Shown piece after piece: positions 60,912 to 64,000 of a stretch of 64,000 nucleotides of DNA; the stretch's first letter is position 1, and every line of letters begins with the position of its first letter. A program made the translations under genes and the position numbers. The notes beneath the pieces were generated by a model that worked only from the letters and a program-made list of their open reading frames with translations, made no database searches and was not told the origin of the DNA. The stretch comes from an uncultured Cellvibrionales bacterium (GTDB lineage: Bacteria; Pseudomonadota; Gammaproteobacteria; Pseudomonadales; Cellvibrionaceae), in NCBI GenBank assembly GCA_913020115.1, contig CAJWBQ010000013.1, forward strand, positions 46,880 through 110,879, read 5' to 3'.

Positions 60912-61874
60912 TTACCAAGAAACAAGGTTAGTCTCTGGAATTGTTAAAATTGGCAGACGAACTCGTCCATCGAGGTAGCGTGTATTCGCTGATTTTTGAC
61001 TAAGCGGGCGACTCTGCGCCCTTAATTTATTGACAGGTTCAAGCGATGCCAGCACCTTGCGCAGGTTCCAGCGCGCACTCCAGGCCTGCTCAACACTCAC
61101 CACTTGGCCAATACTGCGACACTGGCGCAGCTGCTCGATAGCATCCACGCCCAGTTCACTGTGATTGGCGCTCAACACTTTCTTCACCGATTCACGTAAA
61201 ATCGCACTAGGCTGACTTAATAGAGTCTGAATAGGATATCCAGCAATCCAAGGCCAGCGATCCAAGGCTTCTAACAAGCTAGCATTCAATTTACCTGAGG
61301 GTGTTAAACGCTTCAAAATATGGGGTTTGCTAAAGAGGTGCTGTAAGCAGGAAGTGCTATCTATACTCAGAGCATCAGGGCTCAATTCCTTTACCATTCG
61401 CAAAGCCAAACGACTGCTGTCGAGCCCCATCATAGCCATTATCTCTGCCTGACCCGATCCCAGAATTCTCATCCGCTGACAAGTGCTCAGGCGATGTTCT
61501 TCGCAGTAATTTAGCCACATAAGCAGTAAGTTAGCATTCACTAACAGCAGCGAAGTAGCCGCCTCACTCGACGCGCTCAAGGCCATCACTTCCGCTTGAC
61601 GAAATTTTAATCCGCGCAAGGCGTCCAACACACCGAGAGGAAAGGTTTGCTGCCAGTGGGCGACAGCCGAGTGAGGTTTTAAAGACAAGAGGTCGAGCCG
61701 TGTGTCCGCAAGAGACAAGTTGTCTTCCTTACCAAACAGATAATCACGCACGCCCAGACCGCTGCTCCAGCCGCCAATAATTTGCTGACAGGAAACACCC
61801 AACTGTTCAGTCCAATCCACTACCAGTGATTGATGGCCTGGGTTCCAAAAGTATTTATCATTGATCAACTTCAT
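60912..61874 (-). CDS. Unrecognised 320-aa protein, WYL-associated
   Basis: A soluble, mostly helical protein with no signal peptide or membrane segment and a basic C-terminus. I cannot assign it. The pattern MRILGSGQAEIMAMMGLDSS through LSPDALSIDSTSC and LKRLTPSGKLNASLLEAL recalls the repeat-like helical region of some PcfJ-domain proteins, but this is weak. AGAGGGAA precedes the ATG by 7 bp. It is divergent from a WYL regulator; the 157-bp gap carries a strong palindromic operator, and a 16-bp repeat brackets the gene plus that operator. By analogy with WYL-regulated defence loci (BREX, CBASS), it could be a repressed effector; this is inference. Confidence 0.6.
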   Translation of the reverse strand: MKLINDKYFWNPGHQSLVVDWTEQLGVSCQQIIGGWSSGLGVRDYLFGKEDNLSLADTRLDLLSLKPHSAVAHWQQTFPLGVLDALRGLKFRQAEVMALSASSEAATSLLLVNANLLLMWLNYCEEHRLSTCQRMRILGSGQAEIMAMMGLDSSRLALRMVKELSPDALSIDSTSCLQHLFSKPHILKRLTPSGKLNASLLEALDRWPWIAGYPIQTLLSQPSAILRESVKKVLSANHSELGVDAIEQLRQCRSIGQVVSVEQAWSARWNLRKVLASLEPVNKLRAQSRPLSQKSANTRYLDGRVRLPILTIPETNLVSW

Positions 61875-61957
61875 TGTGTGTTCCCTCTGCTAACTCAGTA
61901 AGCTGCGGCCAAGGCTTGGCCCGGTATGGGAATCACTATAAACTAGATTTTCGAAGA

Positions 61958-61989
61958 CATGTAGCCACTGGCTACATGCGCATGTAGCC
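61958..61989. promoter_or_regulatory. WYL-regulator operator (palindrome plus third half-site)
   Basis: CATGTAGCC (61958-61966) and GGCTACATG (61970-61978) are perfect 9-bp inverted arms around ACT. A third CATGTAGCC follows in direct orientation at 61981-61989. It lies between the divergent 320-aa gene and the WYL gene, so it is the likely operator of both. Confidence 0.7.
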
Positions 61990-62002
61990 TTTTCAGGCAG
62001 AC
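61987..62002 (+). repeat. 16-bp direct repeat, right copy
   Basis: Second copy of GCCTTTTCAGGCAGAC, overlapping the last three bases of the operator's third half-site and lying 30 bp before the WYL GTG. Confidence 0.6.
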
Positions 62003-62031
62003 ACGATATTGACCAAACAGGGGAATACACC

Positions 62032-62892
62032 GTGAGCAAAGAGTGGCCATTTCGTTGGGATTTACTGCTTCGTTACCGACTTATTGAGATTGTCGCGCAA
62101 TGGGAGGGGCGGCTCACCACCAACCACCTATGCAACAGTTTTGGCATTGGCCGGCAACAAGCCTCAAAAGATATTAATGCTTACATAACAGACATCGCCC
62201 CAGGCAATCTAGAGTATGACCGACAGTTGCGTGGCTACAAACCTACAGCGGAATTCAAGCCTGTACTCACCTCAGGTATTGCCGATGAATATTTACATGT
62301 TCTTGACAGAAACCAAGACATCAGCCACACCTTTGAAGGGCTGGATTTAGGCGCCGCTCACACCAGTGTGCTGCAAGTGCCTACCCGCCACGTTGAACCA
62401 GAAATACTCAGGGCAATTATTCAGGCTTCAAGGGAGCAGCGGCGCTTGGAAATTGCTTACTTGTCCTTGAGCAGCCCCGTTGCCGAAGAACGGATTATTG
62501 ACCCGCACACACTCGTTTTTACAGGTTTGCGCTGGCATGTACGTGCTTATTGTGAAAAAAATCGAAGCTTTAGGGATTTTGTACTGAGTCGATTTCGCGG
62601 CACGCCAGAGATTATGGACAAAGCCCTTGTATCAGCGGAAGAGGATGAGCGCTGGCAAACGCGAATAAATATCATACTGACTCCAGACACTCGCCTCAGC
62701 GAAGCACAGAGCGATATTATTGCCGCCGACTACGGCATGAGCAATCGAGAACTCTCCATCAGTACCCGAGCATCGCTGGTGGAATACGCCTTGCAAGCCC
62801 TCAATGTAGACCCTCGAAAAATCGAAGCAAAACCGGAAGCTCAGCAGATCGTGGTGAAAAACTTGGCCGACATCGAGCAATGGCTATTTTAA
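62032..62892 (+). CDS. BrxR/CapW-like WYL-domain transcriptional regulator
   Basis: A 286-aa regulator with an N-terminal winged helix (RWDLLLRYRLIEIVAQWEGRLTTNHLCNSFGIGRQQASKDINAYI), a WYL domain (about 120-195: LEIAYLSLSSPVAEERIIDPHTLVFTGLRWHVRAYC, with the RDFVLSRF strand) and a C-terminal WCX-like extension. This is the architecture of BrxR and CapW, the repressors of BREX and CBASS defence loci. The start is GTG with GGGGA 7 bp upstream. It is divergent from the 320-aa gene, with an obvious operator between them. The ligand of the WYL domain is unknown, probably a nucleic acid or nucleotide. Confidence 0.88.
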   Translation: MSKEWPFRWDLLLRYRLIEIVAQWEGRLTTNHLCNSFGIGRQQASKDINAYITDIAPGNLEYDRQLRGYKPTAEFKPVLTSGIADEYLHVLDRNQDISHTFEGLDLGAAHTSVLQVPTRHVEPEILRAIIQASREQRRLEIAYLSLSSPVAEERIIDPHTLVFTGLRWHVRAYCEKNRSFRDFVLSRFRGTPEIMDKALVSAEEDERWQTRINIILTPDTRLSEAQSDIIAADYGMSNRELSISTRASLVEYALQALNVDPRKIEAKPEAQQIVVKNLADIEQWLF

Positions 62893-62911
62893 AACTAGCA
62901 CAATGCTCTTG

Positions 62912-63958
62912 TTAGACCGCGGGTGCCAAATATATTTCAGCACGCAATGGCTGGCGAACACTCGCCACTCGACTCAAAGTGTCTACTACGGTGGGATCTT
63001 TGGCTAAGCTGTGAAATAAGGCTAGGGCATCAAAGTCCTCGCCCTTATTTTCCAGTGAATCTAAGGTCGCTTCGAGGCTCTCATCTATGTCATCGACCAA
63101 ATCATAAAAGCAATCGGCTATATCTTTTGCGCCCATATTTTCATGCACCACCACCAAGCGATCACACACTTCAGCCCATTTAGCCACTGACATAGAAGTT
63201 TGGCGGGCAAAACCATCAACAATAGATTGGCTAATTGCATCAACATTCTCAACACGGGCGTGCTCTCGAAGTTCTGTAATTATTTCATCGCTGAGTTCGA
63301 CGCCAATTTTTTCAGCGATTGCCTTCACTTCTGGAGAACGCAGTTGCGGTTCTTGCCACAACCACTCGCTATATTGCTCAAAGCAACGTTGATAAAAAGC
63401 TTTAACCTGCTTAAGAGGGCGAATTTTTTTGCCCGGCGGTATGTGGGTTTTCAAGGCGGCAAATAAATCTGGCAGAGCGCTTGAGGAAACGTGGATGAGT
63501 GGACTGTGCTCAGGCCTGGGAAGTATATTGGCGTCAGGGCCATTATTAATGGTCAGTTGCGTGTCGTCATCAAATCGTACAAACACATCACTGATGATCT
63601 CAGTAGTTTCAATGTCTTCGCCTGAGGCTTCCATAAACGCCACGACGATGCCTTTTAAAGGATGATTCCACAGAGCAACTTCTATAAGCGCATCACCAGC
63701 ATAAGTGGTGAAATATCCGTGATTTTCGAAACCCGATTTTTCGAGTAACCCCTCGTTCTTGCCCAGTTCATCTAAACCCTGCCAGTTGTCTCGCCCGCTC
63801 TCGTCCAAAATGCATTGAAATGGCGGCAGTATATCCACCAACGCACTGATAGGGGCCGCCTCCCTAATCGCCGACTTTACACGAAGATAAAAACGAATAC
63901 CGAAGAAGCCTAGCAACAAGACCAAACCTAAAAATAACATCCCTAGCGTTTCTAACAT
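62912..63958 (-). CDS. Unrecognised membrane-anchored acidic protein
   Basis: A 348-aa protein with one N-terminal transmembrane helix (about 5-25) and a cytoplasmic or periplasmic acidic body. I do not recognise the family. The body has a beta-rich part (ALIEVALWNHPLKGIVVAFME, FVRFDDDTQLTINNG) and a helical part with TELREHARVENVDAIS and IADCFYDLVDDIDESLEATLDSL. AGGA lies 8 bp before the ATG. It converges on the WYL gene (19-bp gap), so its link to that locus is not supported by direction. Confidence 0.55.
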   Translation of the reverse strand: MLETLGMLFLGLVLLLGFFGIRFYLRVKSAIREAAPISALVDILPPFQCILDESGRDNWQGLDELGKNEGLLEKSGFENHGYFTTYAGDALIEVALWNHPLKGIVVAFMEASGEDIETTEIISDVFVRFDDDTQLTINNGPDANILPRPEHSPLIHVSSSALPDLFAALKTHIPPGKKIRPLKQVKAFYQRCFEQYSEWLWQEPQLRSPEVKAIAEKIGVELSDEIITELREHARVENVDAISQSIVDGFARQTSMSVAKWAEVCDRLVVVHENMGAKDIADCFYDLVDDIDESLEATLDSLENKGEDFDALALFHSLAKDPTVVDTLSRVASVRQPLRAEIYLAPAV

Positions 63959-64000
63959 GACGCATTCCTTAGTGGCTGGACAAGAGTTTTTTAGCGTTAC

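Noticed and set aside
1..64000. Search for tRNA, rRNA, CRISPR arrays, insertion sequences and prophage genes
   Set aside because: No cloverleaf, rRNA segment, regularly spaced repeat array, transposase or phage structural gene was seen by eye in any gap or reading frame.

Overview
The window reads as chromosomal DNA of a marine gammaproteobacterium. Close matches to Escherichia coli-type housekeeping proteins (RadD, PpnN, YbiT, RsuA, PpiC, ArfB, PqiABC) sit next to features common in Cellvibrionales/Alteromonadales-like marine bacteria: a TonB-dependent receptor, a GPH sugar transporter, NhaD, MASE1/CHASE sensors, many c-di-GMP proteins and type IV minor pilins. I place it in or near Cellvibrionales with only moderate confidence. 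I see no rRNA, tRNA, CRISPR array, insertion sequence or prophage. Start codons were revised where a ribosome-binding site or promoter argued for it (RR at 7584, arfB at 51947, nhaD at 47914 and others).

Layout. 0-4.9 kb: 2OG-Fe(II) oxygenase, a divergent TetR/GST pair, radD and a glyoxalase-fold protein. 4.9-13.3 kb: an OmpR-type two-component system divergent from a TonB receptor, then a GPH symporter, a GNAT enzyme and a ceramidase-like hydrolase; an 11-bp tandem repeat in the divergent promoter is a likely response-regulator box. 13.4-20.5 kb: a tightly packed operon of a 1441-aa hybrid kinase with three periplasmic CHASE3 repeats and three receivers, CheR, a receiver-less CheB and a REC-PAS-GGDEF diguanylate cyclase, preceded by a perfect FNR/Anr-type palindrome. 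20.9-25.3 kb: a PotD-like periplasmic protein, a GGDEF-EAL membrane protein and a second solute-binding protein, closely resembling the NspS-MbaA polyamine/c-di-GMP system of Vibrio cholerae. 25.5-32.6 kb: a pseudouridine synthase and a molybdopterin oxidoreductase/DUF1295 pair bracketed by two GlxA-type AraC regulators. 32.6-36.8 kb: LysR regulator divergent from a GST/NTF2/tautomerase/transporter/MBL-like run, with a 7-bp-arm palindrome between them. 37-40.6 kb: small exported or hypothetical proteins, ppiC, a TfoX C-terminal-domain protein and a MarR-NnrU pair. 40.7-44.2 kb: pqiABC. 44.2-52.4 kb: flavoprotein, EamA transporter, nhaD, rsuA, ybiT, arfB. 52.4-54.8 kb: minor pilin operon pilV-pilW-pilX-pilE, without pilY1 or fimT. 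54.8-59.4 kb: MASE1-CHASE kinase coupled to a TonB-C/TPR protein, then an AsmA-like protein. 59.4-64 kb: ppnN, an unrecognised 320-aa protein divergent from a BrxR/CapW-like WYL regulator with a strong palindromic operator, and an unrecognised membrane-anchored protein.

How it fits together. The main theme is signalling: three membrane histidine kinases, one OmpR-type regulator, two GGDEF proteins and one EAL domain. The best candidates for undescribed biology are (i) the WYL-regulated 320-aa gene bracketed by 16-bp direct repeats, (ii) the NspS/MbaA-like module with an additional solute-binding protein, and (iii) the possibly oxygen-regulated triple-CHASE3 kinase/CheR/CheB/GGDEF operon.
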